Part shown: positions 10,660 through 21,433 of the stretch, piece after piece
How the letters are laid out: every line of letters begins with the position of its first letter
How positions within the stretch are numbered: the stretch's first letter is position 1
Assembly (NCBI GenBank): GCA_027579435.1
Contig: JANBPK010000993.1
Span: 1 to 34,181 of the forward strand
Length of the DNA stretch: 34,181 nt
Source: Candolleomyces eurysporus
Taxonomy: Eukaryota > Basidiomycota > Agaricomycetes > Agaricales > Psathyrellaceae
Direction of reading: 5' to 3'
Notes under the pieces: generated by a model
The model's input: only the letters and a program-made list of their open reading frames with translations
What the model was told of the DNA's origin: nothing
Database searches by the model: none
Translations under genes and position numbers: made by a program

Positions 10660-11130
10660 CTAGATTGGTGCAGAAAACAAGGGTAACTACACTGGGCACT
10701 GTGGTGCGGATTTGAGGTAGACACCCTTCATCTGCACCAATCTCTCCTGTCAGTGTCGCGCCAATCCCGCGCAACTCCGCGCGGTTTTGGGTTGGGTTTT
10801 AAGGATCGGTTAAGGATCGGTAAGGCCGGGTATATGAATCTTCTGGGCCTTTGGCGCAGTCATTTTCAGTCCTATTCTATCAACTTTTGAAGTAATTTTG
10901 ATTTTTCAGGTAATGTTAGGTTAATCACACAGTGGGGGTAGGTACACAGGGGATGGGAAGTGTTGTATGTTTTTCCAATCAGCTCTTGGCGTGTTTGATA
11001 GTAGACTGACGGTTGATTGACAGTGCAACAGTGCCGGGTGGTGCAACAGTACGGGTGGGGTGCACCACTTTACAGTCAGTTCTGCACCACTCACTTTAGG
11101 GTAATCACACTGCTTTCTGCACCATTCTAG
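10660..11130. mobile_element. Short non-autonomous inverted-repeat element (MITE-like, ~465 bp)
   Basis: The left end CTAGATTGGTGCAGAAAACA and the right end, read in reverse complement, CTAGAATGGTGCAGAAAGCA form terminal inverted repeats with two mismatches in 20. Both ends lie at a TA (10661-10662 and 11128-11129). Homologous sequence lacking the insert (about 6610-6640 and 17150-17175) reads GCTAACGG at this point, consistent with a TA target duplication. Inside there is a second inverted copy of the end (TCTGCACCAAT near 10730), GGTGCA-rich repeats and the direct repeat AAGGATCGGTTAAGGATCGG near 10800. No transposase is encoded. TA targets suggest Tc1/mariner or pogo mobilisation, but this is inference. 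Confidence 0.65.
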
Positions 11131-11745
11131 CAAACGTGGAAAAATTATATTCCCAGGGCCTCGGTCGGCCGGTGAAATACTCATTCACACCCTTTCACAT
11201 CTTCCAATTGCATTAACAGCTCACAGCAAACGGTCGTCGTTTCATTGAGCGCTATTGACAGCTCAAGAGATTAAAGTTGTGGTCGTCGGAAGGATTCTAG
11301 ACGAGGGAGTTCTCGTGTTTGGGTACCCCAGCCCACTGACCTCCCCAAGAACACACCTTCTCGACTCTGGCCGGTGGGGTGCTGTCAAGTGGCTCGCTTG
11401 GCAGCTTTCGGACAACCATGCAGAAAATCGGCCGTAGGCGTTGCCACATGAAATTTTATCAGATACGCCTATCAGATAGATTGCATGGCTCTTCACAGTG
11501 AAATCACGAGCTCGACTCGACGTCTTCGACGCCCTGTCACCCAAATACCAAGGACTAAAGCTTACCGTCATCGTTCAAGACAGCCTCGACTCAGTTCCGA
11601 ATGCACCCAGATGACACTTCAAATCGCTCGAGGAACTCTGAACCCGCAAATGAAATGCACAATTGAGGGTTCGAGTATGACGATAAATTTAGCGTAACAC
11701 TTCGTGAGCCGAGGAACTTGACTACGCCTGGGGCTCTTCCCCTTT
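11131..11745 (-). other. NLR 3' tail block (downstream of copy D)
   Basis: It starts with the rest of the ARG5,6 promoter relic (ACGTGGAAAAATTATATTCC) and continues as the conserved tail block. The GSEFLERFEVSSGC-like piece near 11650-11610 carries a TGA but is followed by an intact GTAAGC donor, and a LELLIALNE-like piece with broken frame lies near 11280. Its status as 3' UTR or lost exon is unresolved. Confidence 0.5.
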
Positions 11746-14037
11746 CTATGCTTTTCCTTCTTCCGGCTCCTCTGGCAGAAAACGGCTGAAAAGGTCCCCG
11801 TCGCTGTATATCCACTCGCGATAGTTCTTAACTAGCTTCCTCCATTTGTTGTAGTAAGGTTTCAAAGGATCTGCAAATCCTGGTTCTTCGAGTTCATTCT
11901 GCGCAGACAGCAAAGGAAAACAGTCAGCGAACAACCTCGCGTATTGATAGGTGCTCAAGGAGACGGGCGTACTTTCAATCGTTGCATAATGAAAAATAGC
12001 ATCGCCGGCAACTCGGTGTGGCGGCTAGCAAAGTGCCATGTCTCTGATAACATTTGATCAAACTTTCTCCATCCATCGTTGTGGGCTAAAGCAAGAATTT
12101 GTTGATCACTGAGTGTTTTGCCTTCGTCGGAATACAACGCGAGGGCGACCACCGGATTCTCCTCCGACAAAGTGCCGAAAGCTGCACGAGTGCTGCCTGA
12201 AGAATAAGTGAACACAGACATTGCAGATGTTTGTATTGACTCACTCGGCTCGAAGGAAACCTGGTTGATTACTTGCACCAGGCCCTCCGAAATGTATGAT
12301 TTAACCTGGGTTTCTGTGATGAACAAGTTCTTGGAACGAGATTCACTATCCAAAAATTCAGAGAAAGACTGGTGATAGAAATGCATTTGTACAAAGATTT
12401 GCGAGAAGTCGGGGTCCTGATGAAATACGACGAGAGAGTGCAAGTCTGAAACAAGGACTTCATGGCCATTTCTTTCTAGGTTGAGGATCTCGTCGAACTC
12501 GTGGGCGGCCCACCTCCTGCGGCCCACACGATAGTCGTGATTGATATGATAAGCCCTGAGAAGAAGCAAAAAGTTGCGTCCTCGGTTCGTGTCCACAGCC
12601 TCATACGACTCTTTCGCGGCAGACAGGATGCCGGCGTAAAGCACATCGAGAGCTGCGAATGGCGTCGCGAACTGTCCTTTTTCCGGGGTCCAGTCAACCA
12701 CCGTCTGCAGCCTGTCGACTGGAGAACTTCGGCGTTCTGAGACATATTTCACAACCGTCGCCGCGTACACAAACTGCCCCGACGCAGCTAAAACCAGCTT
12801 CTCGATGTCTTCCACCGTGGGCCATGACTGGGATCGCGCTCGAGGGTCGTGGCTTCGACGCCCAATACCTTGAAGCCGCCACCACAGGTAGCGACGTATA
12901 TCATCCGTCGCGTCATACTTGTCGCTGAGTTGAATATGATACGCCAATGGGTGGAGGTAACCCTCGGTCTCCACGTTCAGCGCACTACGAATGGCCCATT
13001 CCGGCCGACTGGCGATNAAAATGCGAAAAGGGAGGTCGTTATCGAGGAGAAAATGTTTGATGGTGGAGAGTAATTCTGCTTGTCTTTCTTCGCCGGCACA
13101 TTCGTCGAGGCCGTCGATAAGNANGGCGTGGGGGAACTTGCCAGCGTCGAAACCGGCATTCGCCTGAAGCTGCTTGAATGGGCGAACGACGAGAATGTCC
13201 ATTTGAGTTTGGACGGTTCTAGTGAAGATGGGAGGATCTTTTTCGATAGCCTTTCTGATATAGTCCTGGAGCGTAGGATCGTGCTGTCCTAACTGAAATG
13301 CGATAGTCGGTATGATGTGGGTAACATTGTTTCGAGTGGGGTCTTGGGAAGATAAGAAGATTGCGCAGCCTAGGATCCCCGAGCGGGCGCAGCGTTCAGC
13401 GATCGTCTGCTGCAAGGCCGACTTGCCTGCTCCTGCAGCACCCGTCATGCAGAGCAACCGTTGAGGACCCTCTCGGTCGCCGATCCAATCCATGATTTCG
13501 CTGATTACCTCGACGCGAGTATCTTCGTCGCATTTCGGAGGGTCGAATCTTGCTCCCGAATTATAGAAAGCGTTTGGGGCCATGTTCTCTAGCAGCATCT
13601 TCCAACCTTTAGCGACAGATCGCGGAGGGTCAGTGAATTAATTTGGTCTAATAATATTGGATGCTTATACCATCTTGAGTATTCAAGGTGTGCACATGCT
13701 GGGACGAGTCTATTTGAATGTTTCCGCCGACGTTGAAGTGGTGAGCCCTCGACAGCATCGACATCGATGCTGATGGTCCCATGGATGACGGCACGTCCTC
13801 AGCGATCGCTTTGCTGTACCCTTGTTGAGGACCCACGACGGGCACATGAGATTCCGCTCTGGAAGATGTTGTGAGTCCTTTCGAGTTGTCTGACAAGGAC
13901 GGGTCCTGGACAGGCGCCTGTAAATCTTGAGCGATAGGCTCGTCGTCTCGGCCATCTCGTGTATCGGACGACGAGAACAAGCGTTGAAGCCGGGATCTGA
14001 GTCGTCCTGTTTTCTTGGATTTCGAGCCCGAGGCCAT
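11746..14037 (-). CDS. NACHT-domain NLR-like protein, copy D (open, 717 aa)
   Basis: Exon 1 14037-13671, exon 2 13606-11973 and exon 3 11898-11746 are in matching phases without an internal stop; Ns at about 13017, 13122 and 13124 leave three residues unknown. Residues about 99-116 carry HFNVGGNIQIDSSQHVH. The NACHT domain keeps Walker A GAAGAGKS and the LIDGLDECAGEE motif. Relative to B, most differences in exon 2 are substitutions. The C-terminal exon has its own ending (REWIYSDGDLFSRFLPEEP, 50 residues) and stops earlier than in B, C and E. Exon 1 and the 5' flank are almost the same as those of B, so B and D are sister copies. Probable cytosolic STAND switch protein; partner and ligand unknown. 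Confidence 0.88.
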
Positions 14038-14213
14038 CTTCGTCGCGTAGGGAAGAGCAAGAGCAGGGTGAGGGTCCGGATGCCGTTGAGGTTGACGTGA
14101 GGCAACAATGTACCCACGCTCGGTCCCTCAGCACCGCTTTTCCCTGACGCCCATTAGACGCCCACATTGACCATGCCTTCAGTGGCCAGATAAAGCCTAG
14201 CAACCGGCGCATT

Positions 14214-14815
14214 GGTGATTGTCCATCCCTGCACACCAAACCGGCATATTTTTTGGAGCGCCTTTCGCTCAAATGTATGTAGGTGGGGTGACCGTGATGG
14301 ATCGGTCATCTTATCTGCCCTCGCTCTCTTCACCATTCTCGAAATTGGCACTGGATTTCGAGTCCGAGAGATGGACGTGTATCAGAAGCCCAGAGGTAGT
14401 AGAGCGTCGAGATCTCCAGACGCTTCATCCCACAGCCGCAAGGCAACGTCAAAGTTCTTAATTATATTCGTACTCCTGGTCTCCTACGCTTGGACGCATG
14501 GTGATGACGAAGGAGGTATATTCGAAATTCCTTCCCCTGATCCGTTAGGTATCTCACTGCACCTGCAACTTCTCGAAATCATTGACCTCAGCTGGTTTTG
14601 CTCTCCACAGTATACAATGGTATGTTCGTTCGCGAAGAGGAGAATGCGCCGACGATTGCCTCAAAAGTCTGATAGTCAATTACGGTCCACCCCACTTGCT
14701 TGGTTGAATAGATCCATATTGTTGAAGAGCTAAAAAAGGACGGAGTATTGGTTGATATCACCTATCCAGAGCTTGAGTGCACGCATCTCCTCGACATCTT
14801 TCAGTATTAAATTTA
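14214..14815 (+). pseudogene. F-box/LRR-like gene remnant, 3' part (copy 1)
   Basis: The plus strand keeps pieces that look like an F-box/LRR-type protein of mushrooms: a DFESERWTC and SPEVVE...LQTLHP block around 14355-14430, an intron-like segment (GGTATC...CTCCACAG, about 14548-14611), and a C-terminal run reading KKDGVLVDITYPELECTHLL near 14730-14800 that ends with TAA at 14810. Frames are interrupted in several places. The same sequence occurs downstream of the Plavaka element at 27350-27856, where more of the C-terminal frame is open. The block starts abruptly at about 14214 with GATTGTCCATCCCTGCAC, a duplication breakpoint. The F-box assignment rests on resemblance only. Confidence 0.4.
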
Positions 14816-15745
14816 GTTTATTCCAAAGTAGTCATCTATTTACAAATCAATCTTCTAGCTCTATGTCACCCACAATACTACTCGGCATTTTGTTTGCCCC
14901 TACTAAACCTCAGGCTCTATGACTTACTCAAAGTCGTACACTGTTTGTCTTCTGTGATCACGAGTATATGGACACCTGTGCGTCCTTGCGTATGGTGGCA
15001 GATGTCAAAGGCGGAAACGGACGCGACGAGTGGGGAGAAGATGAGAGCAGTGGCAAAGATGGTAATAGTCGGAGCCCTAGGTGCAGTTGTAGTGGTCAAG
15101 GTAAAATGGACAGAAATGGATTGCAGTTTACCGTGGTCTTTCAAGTGTTGAGAGGATCTGCGACGGACAATCTCTACTAGTCCTGGACGTAGCCGAACAG
15201 GACTTCGACTTGCTGGGAGTCTGGACTCGCAAGTGAAGTGCACGAATAAGAGGGCTCGGTTATGAAGATGAAAGCGAACACTTAACGTGGTGGGGAGTAC
15301 GAGTCCTTCTGGGATTTTTCCCCTTCTTCCTGTTCTCGGTCTCAACGAGCTTCCTCCACCTGTCGCAGTAGACTTCAAAGCATCAGCCAATCCGAGTTCT
15401 GTGAGTTCGTTCGACACAGGCAGCGAAGGAGGACAGTTAGCAAGCGTCCTCGTATCCAAGAGGATGAGGTCACTTTCAATTTTTTCGCAACAACAGATAT
15501 CGTCGGCGGCACCCTGAGTCCCAGCTAGAACCACCAATTAGTGAAGTTTCCCCGATCCATCGTTGTGGATTGAGGCAAGAATTTGTTGACTACTGGATGT
15601 TTTGCCTTTGTTGGAATACCAGGGTGGTCGGTGCATAGCGGTCGAGCACATTTCTCGGAGTTGAACGAGTACTGCCTGAAGAACTTTGGGTGTTTATCGA
15701 CTCACGAGGCTCTGGAGAAAGCCGATAGATTCCTTGCACAACAGA
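14816..15745 (-). pseudogene. Degenerate NLR 3' end fused to ARG5,6 (remnant N4)
   Basis: This minus-strand relic covers the last part of the NLR NACHT exon (degenerate VINQVSLEPSES...QQILAL region, 15745-15560), the exon 2/3 junction, an exon 3-like piece reading SLPVSNELTELGLADALKS (about 15440-15370) and the tail piece QQVEVLFGYVQD followed by two stops (about 15220-15180). A further exon-like piece near 15090-14930 ends at a weak donor. At about 15745 it joins ARG5,6 fragment R2 in the same orientation. Equivalent sequence is at 27857-28725. Confidence 0.6.
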
Positions 15746-17095
<1,350 letters not shown>

Positions 17096-17215
17096 GGTTN
17101 TCTAGTCTCTCTTGTTCAGCNCGATNTCTTCAACAGAAACGAGGNNGGATGAGAGTAGGGAGGAAAGCTAACGGAACGTGGAAAANTTNTATTCCCNAGG
17201 CCTCGGTCGGCCGGT
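17096..17215 (-). promoter_or_regulatory. 5' flank / probable promoter and leader of ARG5,6 copy R2
   Basis: Upstream of the ATG at 17095 the minus strand is CT-rich and contains TTCCACGTTCCGTTAGC near 17185-17168. The same stretch survives without its gene at about 6600-6670 and 11131-11160 and beside R3 near 30090-30115, which marks it as the 5' flank of the ancestral ARG5,6 gene. No TATA box position can be assigned reliably. Confidence 0.4.
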
Positions 17216-17766
17216 GAAATACTCNTTCACACCCTTTCACATCTTCCAATTGCATTAACAGCTCACAGCAAACGCTCGTCGTTNCATTGAGCGCTATTAA
17301 CAGCTCAAGGGNTTGTAGTCGTGGTCGTCGGAAGAATATCAGACGAGGGGTTTNNNNGTACCCCAGCCCACTCACCCCCCCAAGAACATAGCTTCTCGAC
17401 TCTGGCCAGTGCATTGGCTTGCCGGTGGGGTGCTGTCAAGTGGCTCGCTTGGCAGCTTTCGGACGACCATGCAGAGAATCGGCCGTAAGTGTTGCCACAT
17501 GAAATCTTATCAGATACGGTTACCGTGGGGGACATTGNCNNNNCNCCTATCAGATANACTGCNTGGCTNTTCANGTGAAATCANNAGGANCTCGACGTCG
17601 TCGACGCTCCGTCACTAANCNAATGATTNNAGCTTACCNTCGTCGTTCAAGGCAGCCTCGACNCAGCTCNGAATGNANCCAGATAGCACTCGANATTGCT
17701 CGAGAACTTCGGAACCCGCAGATGGAATGCACGAATTAAAGGGTTCAAGTATGAAGATGGATAANT
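17216..17766 (-). other. NLR 3' tail block (downstream of copy E)
   Basis: Conserved tail block with many Ns. The SEVLEQ...LS piece (about 17720-17660) is open as far as the Ns allow and is followed by a GTAAGC-type donor. The LELLIALN and SVCCELLMQLEDVKG pieces lie near 17305-17230. Whether it was a fourth exon or 3' UTR cannot be settled from sequence alone. Confidence 0.45.
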
Positions 17767-20119
17767 TTAGCGTAACACTTCGTNAGCCGAGGAATCCTGG
17801 GGNTCTTCCCCTTTCTCTGTTTCTCCTTCTTCCAGTTCCTCCGGCGGCAGACCGCTGAGGAGCTCGGACCAGTGCTCCTCCTGGTAGTTCTCCATCATAT
17901 AATTCTTAACGAGCTTCCTCCATTTGTTGTAGTAAGGTTTCAAAGCATCTGCCAATCCGGGTTCTTCGAGTTCATTCTGCACAGGCAGCGAAGGAAAACA
18001 GTCAGCGAACAACCTCGCGCATTGATAGGTGCTCAAGGAGATGGGCATACTTTCAATCGTTGCATAATGAAAAATAGCATCGCCGGCAACTCGATGTGAT
18101 AGAGAGCAAAGTGCCCTGTCTTCGATAACATTTGATCAAACTTTCTCCATCCATCGTTGTGGGCTAAAGCAAGAATTTGTTGATCGCTGAGTGTTTTGCC
18201 TTCGTCNGAATACAACGCGAGGGCGACCACCGGATTCTCCTCNGACAAAGTGCCGAAANCTGCACGAGTGCTGCCTGAAGAATAAGTGGACACAGACATT
18301 GCAGATGTTTGTATTGACTCACTCGGCTCGAAGGAAACCTGGTTGATTACTTGCACCAGGCCCTCCGAAATGTATGCTTTAACCTGGGTTTCTGTGATGA
18401 ACAAGTTCTTAGAACGAGTTTCGCTATCCAAGAATTCAGAGAACGACCGGTGATAGAAATGCATTTGTCTGAAGACTTGNGGGAAGTAGGAGTCCTGATG
18501 AAATANGACGAGAGANTGTAAGTCNGAAACAAGGACTTCATGGCCATTTCTTTCCAGGTTGAGGATCTCGTCGAACTCGTGGGCANCCCAGGTTCGCTCG
18601 CCGACACGACCGTCAGAGNTTGATNTGATGAGCCCTGAGAAGAAGCAAAAAGTTGCGTNCTCGGTTCGTGTCGACGGCCTCATACGACTCTTTCGCGGNA
18701 GACAGGATGTTCGCGTAAAGCACATCGAGAGCTGCGAATGGCGTCGCGAACTGTCCTTTTTCCGGGGTCCAGTCAACCACCGTCTGCAGCCTGTCGACCG
18801 GAGAACTTCGGCGCTCCGAGACATATTTCACAACCGTCGCCGCGTAGACGAACTGCCCAGATGCAGCTAAAGCCAGCTTCTCGATGTCTTCTACCGTGGG
18901 CCATGACTGGGATCGCGCTCGAGGGTCGTAGCTTCGACGCCCAATGCCTTGAAGCCGCCACTATAGGTAGCGACGTATATCATCCGTCGCGTCATACTTG
19001 TCGCTGAGTTGAATATGATANGNTAATGAGTGGAGNTAACCCTCGATCTCCGCGTTCAGCGCGCTACGAATGGCCCATTCCGGCCGACTGGCGATAAAAA
19101 TGCGAAAGGGCAGATCGTTATCGAGGAGGCAATGCTTAATGGTGGAGAGCAGTTCTGCTTGTCTTTCTTCTCCGGCACATTCGTCGAGGCCATCGATAAG
19201 CATGGCGTGGGGGAACTTGTCGGCGTCGAAACCGGCATTTGCCTGAACTTGAAGCTGCTTGAATGGGCGAACGACGAGGGTGTCCATCTGTGTTTGAACG
19301 GTTCTGGTGAAGATGGGAGGGTCTTCCTCGATGGCGTCCCTGATATAGTCCCGAAGCCTAGGATCGTGCTTCCCTAACTGAAATGCGATAGTCGGTACGA
19401 TGCGGGATAGATTGTTTCGAGTGGGGTCTTGGGAAGAAAAGAAGATTGCGCAGCCTAGGATCCCCGAGCGGGCGCAGCGTTCGGCGATCGTCTGCTGCAA
19501 GGCCGACTTGCCTGCTCCTGCGGCACCCGTCATGCAGAGCAAGCGTTGAGGACCCTCCCGATCACCGATCCAATCCATGATTTCGCTGATCACCTCGACC
19601 CGAGTGTCTTCGTCGCATTTCGGAGGGTCGAACCTTGCTCCCGAATTATAGAAAGCATTCGGGGCTATGTTCTCTAGCAGCATCTTCCAACCTTTAGCGA
19701 CAGATCGCGGAGGGTCAGTGGGTTAAATTGGTCTAATAACATTGGATGTTCATACCATCTTGAGCACTCAAGGTATGCACATGCTGGGACGAATCTATTT
19801 GAATATTCCCGTTAACGTTGAAGTGATGAGCCCTCGAGAGCATCGATATGGATGCTGATGGTCGCGTGGATGGCGGCGCATCCCGAGCGACCGTTCTGGT
19901 ATATCCTTGTTGAGGACCCACAACGGGCACACGAGATACCTCTCCGGAAGATGGTGTGAGCCCTTTTGACTGGTCTGACAAAGACGGGTCCTGGACAGGC
20001 GCCTGTAGAACTTGAGCGATGGGATCGCTGTCTTGGCAATCTCGTGTACCGGACGACGAAAACAAGCGTTGAAGTCTCGATCTGAGTCCTGTTTTCTTGG
20101 ATTTCGCGTTCGAGGCCAT
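17767..20119 (-). pseudogene. NACHT NLR-like gene, copy E (nonsense codon)
   Basis: Exon 1 20119-19756, exon 2 19691-18051, exon 3 17976-17767. The N-terminal motif reads HFNVNGNIQIDSSQHVH (Gly to Asn in the middle). Walker A GAAGAGKS and LIDGLDECAGEE are intact. At 18963-18961 the codon that is TGG in C and D (second Trp-coding position after IRRYL) is TAG, ending the protein at about 364 residues, just after the NACHT core. Near 18619-18625 there is also one extra base, falling on an N, which shifts the frame; that one may be an assembly error. Exon 3 is open and gives the same 69-residue ending type as copy C. A truncated NACHT-only product is possible, but the gene is best called a pseudogene. 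Confidence 0.8.
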
Positions 20120-20405
20120 CTTCGTCGTGTAGGAAAGAGCAAGGACAGGGTGAGGTTCCGGATGCCATTGAGGCAGACATGTGGCCACTCTGTACCCACG
20201 CTCGGTCCCTCAGCACGAAATAAACTCAGACGAAAATTCTAGCACATAGTGAGCAATTTCATGGACAGCCACGGTCTTCAATCGTAATCTTGCAGAGAGG
20301 AAGTCGACGGGTTAAAGAGGCAGATATCCTTTTTGCGGACTCAGCTCGAAGAGTGCGAAAACACTGGTTTAACGGCACCAGAGCGTGCTCTTCGTCATTT
20401 TTAGG
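20120..20405. other. 5' flank of NLR copy E, no gene seen
   Basis: The first ~100 bp are related to the flanks of B and D (CACGCTCGGTCCCTCAGCAC). Then pieces related to 5590-5640 (AAACTCAGACGAAAATTCTAGC) and to 1250-1280 (TTTTTGCGGACTCAGC) follow. It is a mosaic of flank sequence with a deletion relative to the other copies. No coding exon is supported. Confidence 0.45.
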
Positions 20406-20409
20406 ATCC

Positions 20410-21046
20410 ACATGGAAGTATTGAGCGCCATTTTTACCTCAGACATGTCTAAAGAGGTCGATCAAGTGGACAGAGCGCCCGCGGGTGGTAACACTGAGCC
20501 TGGTTTCTAGGCATTTGTGCCACGCTGCACGCTTTGTGAACCGATTGTGGAATCACCTTCGAGTCAAGAATTCCGACTTGGACTATAATAGAATGATAGC
20601 ACCATTTCGTAACTCTTGGGCCCCAAGCCGCACTTGCAATGTGAGTCCTGCATTCTTCATGGGAGGGAAGTGCCAAGGCTCACAGGGCGGGTCCATAGGC
20701 CCAGTGCCCGCCTGCTTGTTGGTGGAAGGGACATCGTTGGACTAATTGTCCCTTGAACTTCTCGGTCCATTATATTTCCACCACCTACTCACCTCTCTTG
20801 CGTCTTACGATGATAGTGGTAGCCTTCGCTCTCAGGAAGAGACCAAGGCTTTGTCTCCCGAAATATCACGAAACTCTGTACTCAGGATTTTTCGGCATTC
20901 CGAGTCCTNCCCCCCGTTACTTCTCTGTAGCTTCAGCTGCGTGAACCCACACCGTTCAGCTCTGGCACCGATTGTCCATCCCTGCACATCCAACCATACT
21001 TTTTCTAGTGCCTTTCGCTCACATGTATGTACGTGGGGTGGCTGTG
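20410..21046 (+). pseudogene. F-box-like gene remnant, 5' part (copy 2, cut by the Plavaka insertion)
   Basis: The plus strand has an F-box-like opening: MEVLSAIFTSDM from ATG 20421, then after a frame break near 20485 VTLSLVSRHLCHAARFVNRL and WNHLRV (about 20485-20560), resembling the 'CRxWxxLaxxxxxLW..L' pattern of fungal F-boxes. Further short frames extend to 21046, where the Plavaka element begins; homologous sequence resumes at 27350. From about 20977 onward the sequence is collinear with 14214-14296. Many interruptions make it a relic. The family call is by resemblance only. Confidence 0.35.
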
Positions 21047-21060
21047 CATCAGCAAAAGGC
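21047..21060 (+). repeat. Left terminal inverted repeat of the Plavaka element
   Basis: CATCAGCAAAAGGC, an exact reverse complement of 27336-27349. It is preceded by TG, the inferred 2-bp target duplication. Confidence 0.88.
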
Positions 21061-21433
21061 CCGAGGTGTGGAAGCCGTGGGACACGGTCCCCACGCCTCC
21101 ACGTTCAGGTGTGATCCATAATGATTAGCGTCTCGCCAGAACTGGTTGTGTCGCCACGATCGATTGTGGACCACAACAAGTTCTGTGATGGCGCACCACA
21201 ATTTCATTCATGCCCACAAGTTGCTAGATCATCAGAAATTGAATTCATTTGATTTGGTGCGTAAAACGGCAGTAGATTACACTAAGGGGTAGTAATTCGT
21301 AACATTAGGCTTAAATTAAGATTGAATGCAGGGTATCATTAGGAAAGGTAAGGCGAGGAGCGTCTGGAAATATGGTCAGAGGCTGCATAGGGATGGGATG
21401 ACAGGCCAGTCCTCACCGCCGTTGCCACCAAGT
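21061..21433. other. Left subterminal region of the Plavaka element
   Basis: Non-coding. It holds CCACGCC and CGTGG motifs, a CGATTGTGGACCACAAC stretch with partial dyad symmetry, and related motifs that reappear near the right end (TCGATTGTG at about 27262). These are candidate transposase-binding repeats. The region ends at the 3' side of the companion gene. Confidence 0.45.

Noticed and set aside
10529..10774. Minus-strand frame across the left end of the 10660-11130 element
   Set aside because: It crosses the insertion boundary and joins unrelated sequences.
14917..15537. 206-codon minus-strand frame beginning MVVLAGTQGAADD
   Set aside because: Chance open frame through a degenerate NLR 3' end; intron and exon pieces are read together and the homologous frame is broken at 28134-28514.
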